Positions 22,133-22,817 of a stretch of 22,817 bases of DNA are shown here, in pieces. Below the pieces are notes generated by a model, which was not told where the DNA came from, searched no databases, and worked only from the letters and a program-made list of their open reading frames with translations. The position numbers and the translations under genes were made by a program. The stretch is from the NCBI GenBank assembly GCA_030146615.1, contig JASLBL010000029.1, positions 1 to 22,817 on the forward strand, read 5' to 3'. Every line of letters begins with the position of its first letter. The first letter of the stretch is position 1. Origin of the DNA: Actinomycetes bacterium (GTDB lineage: Bacteria > Actinomycetota > CALGFH01).

Positions 22133-22817
22133 GCCTCGACCTCCTGGCCGTCTTCGGACCAGCGGGTGTGGAAGGTGCCTGGACGGTCGGTGCGGCGGTA
22201 GGTGTGGGCGCCGAAGAAGTCGCGCTGGGCCTGGAGCAGGTTGGCCGGGCCGCGCTCGCGGCGGAAGCCGTCGTAGTAGGCCAGCGACGACGCGAAGGCC
22301 GGGGTGGCCACGCCGAGGGTGGCCGCGGTGGCCGCGACCCGGCGCCAGGCGTCCTGGGCGTCGCCGACGGCGTCGCGGAAATACTCGGCGAAGAGCAGGT
22401 TCCGCAGGCCGGGGTCGGCCGCATAGGCCTCGCGGATGCGGTCAAGGAACCGGGCCCGGATGATGCACCCGCCCCGCCAGATGGTGGCCAGCCCGCCGAG
22501 CTCGACGCCCCAGTCGTAGGCCTCGGAGGCGGCCGCGATCTGCTCGAACCCCTGGGCGTAGGCGACCACCTTGGAGGCGTACAGGGCGTCGCGGACGTCG
22601 TCCACGAACGCCTCCGCCCGGGCCGCCTCCAGCCGGCCCGACGGCCCGGGCAGCACCTTGGCCGCGGCCGTGCGCTGCTCCTTCTGGGACGACAGGACCC
22701 TGGCGAACACCGCCTCGGTGATCCCGGTGACGGGCACGCCCAGCTCGAGGGCCGACTGCACGGTCCAGCGGCCGGTGCCCTTCTGCTCGGCCTGGTCGAG
22801 GATCACGTCGACCAGCG
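22129..22817 (-). CDS. gnd: 6-phosphogluconate dehydrogenase, decarboxylating (C-terminal part)
   Basis: The last 229 codons of the pentose-phosphate enzyme that converts 6-phosphogluconate to ribulose-5-phosphate, CO2 and NAD(P)H. The gene runs off the right edge, so the N-terminal Rossmann domain is not seen. The C-terminal all-helical domain starts with DQAEQKGTGRWTVQSALELG, a family signature. It continues with SSQKEQR, the ALYASKVVAYAQGFEQI helix, and WRGGCIIRARFLDRI. The tail with SSLAYYDGFRRERGPANLLQAQRDFFGAHTYRR is typical of the long (about 470-residue) form. YRRTD near the end contributes substrate-binding Arg and His in the dimer. The stop overlaps the presumed CTG start of nagZ, so the two are probably co-transcribed and coupled. 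Confidence 0.96.
   Translation of the reverse strand, partial: LVDVILDQAEQKGTGRWTVQSALELGVPVTGITEAVFARVLSSQKEQRTAAAKVLPGPSGRLEAARAEAFVDDVRDALYASKVVAYAQGFEQIAAASEAYDWGVELGGLATIWRGGCIIRARFLDRIREAYAADPGLRNLLFAEYFRDAVGDAQDAWRRVAATAATLGVATPAFASSLAYYDGFRRERGPANLLQAQRDFFGAHTYRRTDRPGTFHTRWSEDGQEVEA

Overview
This is a very GC-rich chromosomal segment with third-position GC bias, many GTG starts, short or overlapping gene junctions, a class F sortase, an ECF41 sigma factor, an MmpL-type transporter and several candidate leaderless promoters. Together these suggest an actinobacterium (Actinomycetota), probably a free-living or soil lineage; I cannot place it lower than phylum. No tRNA, rRNA, CRISPR, transposase or phage gene is visible. 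It reads as ordinary chromosome with several regulatory modules.

Layout. 1-884 (+): the end of a NarL-type sensor kinase and its response regulator. 970-4222 (+): a DHH/DHHA1 phosphoesterase, a SAM methyltransferase and a membrane HD-GYP protein. 4228-6247: an ECF41 sigma factor (-) divergent from a SDR-type epimerase (+); both carry an ECF41-like promoter in the shared 139-bp gap. 6256-6837 (-): a GNAT acetyltransferase. 6865-12289: the most interesting block. On the minus strand it runs PhoD alkaline phosphatase, a small membrane-anchored Asp-rich protein, a HAMP sensor kinase and an OmpR-type regulator. Divergently, on the plus strand, come a second Asp-rich surface protein and a class F sortase. 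Both Asp-rich genes are preceded by similar tandem ATGA repeats with an 11-bp period, the geometry expected of an OmpR-family operator. 12351-16615 (-): a second NarL-type kinase/regulator pair followed by an MMPL-family RND transporter. 16739-18676 (-): an amylosucrase with all GH13 catalytic residues. 18677-19078: a 402-bp gap without a convincing gene. 19079-20917 (+): an HxlR regulator coupled to a Tat-exported, lipobox-bearing class V aminotransferase. 20927-22817 (-): a NagZ-type GH3 lipoprotein that seems to start at a CTG, overlapping the end of 6-phosphogluconate dehydrogenase, which runs off the window.

Working model. The centre looks like a two-component-controlled cell-surface module: exported PhoD (a family needing Fe and Ca), two acidic and possibly cation-binding surface proteins, and a sortase to anchor one of them. 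The common operator makes co-regulation testable. The sigma/epimerase pair is a self-contained ECF41 unit. The DHH and HD-GYP neighbours could act in sequence in cyclic-dinucleotide breakdown, but that is inference.
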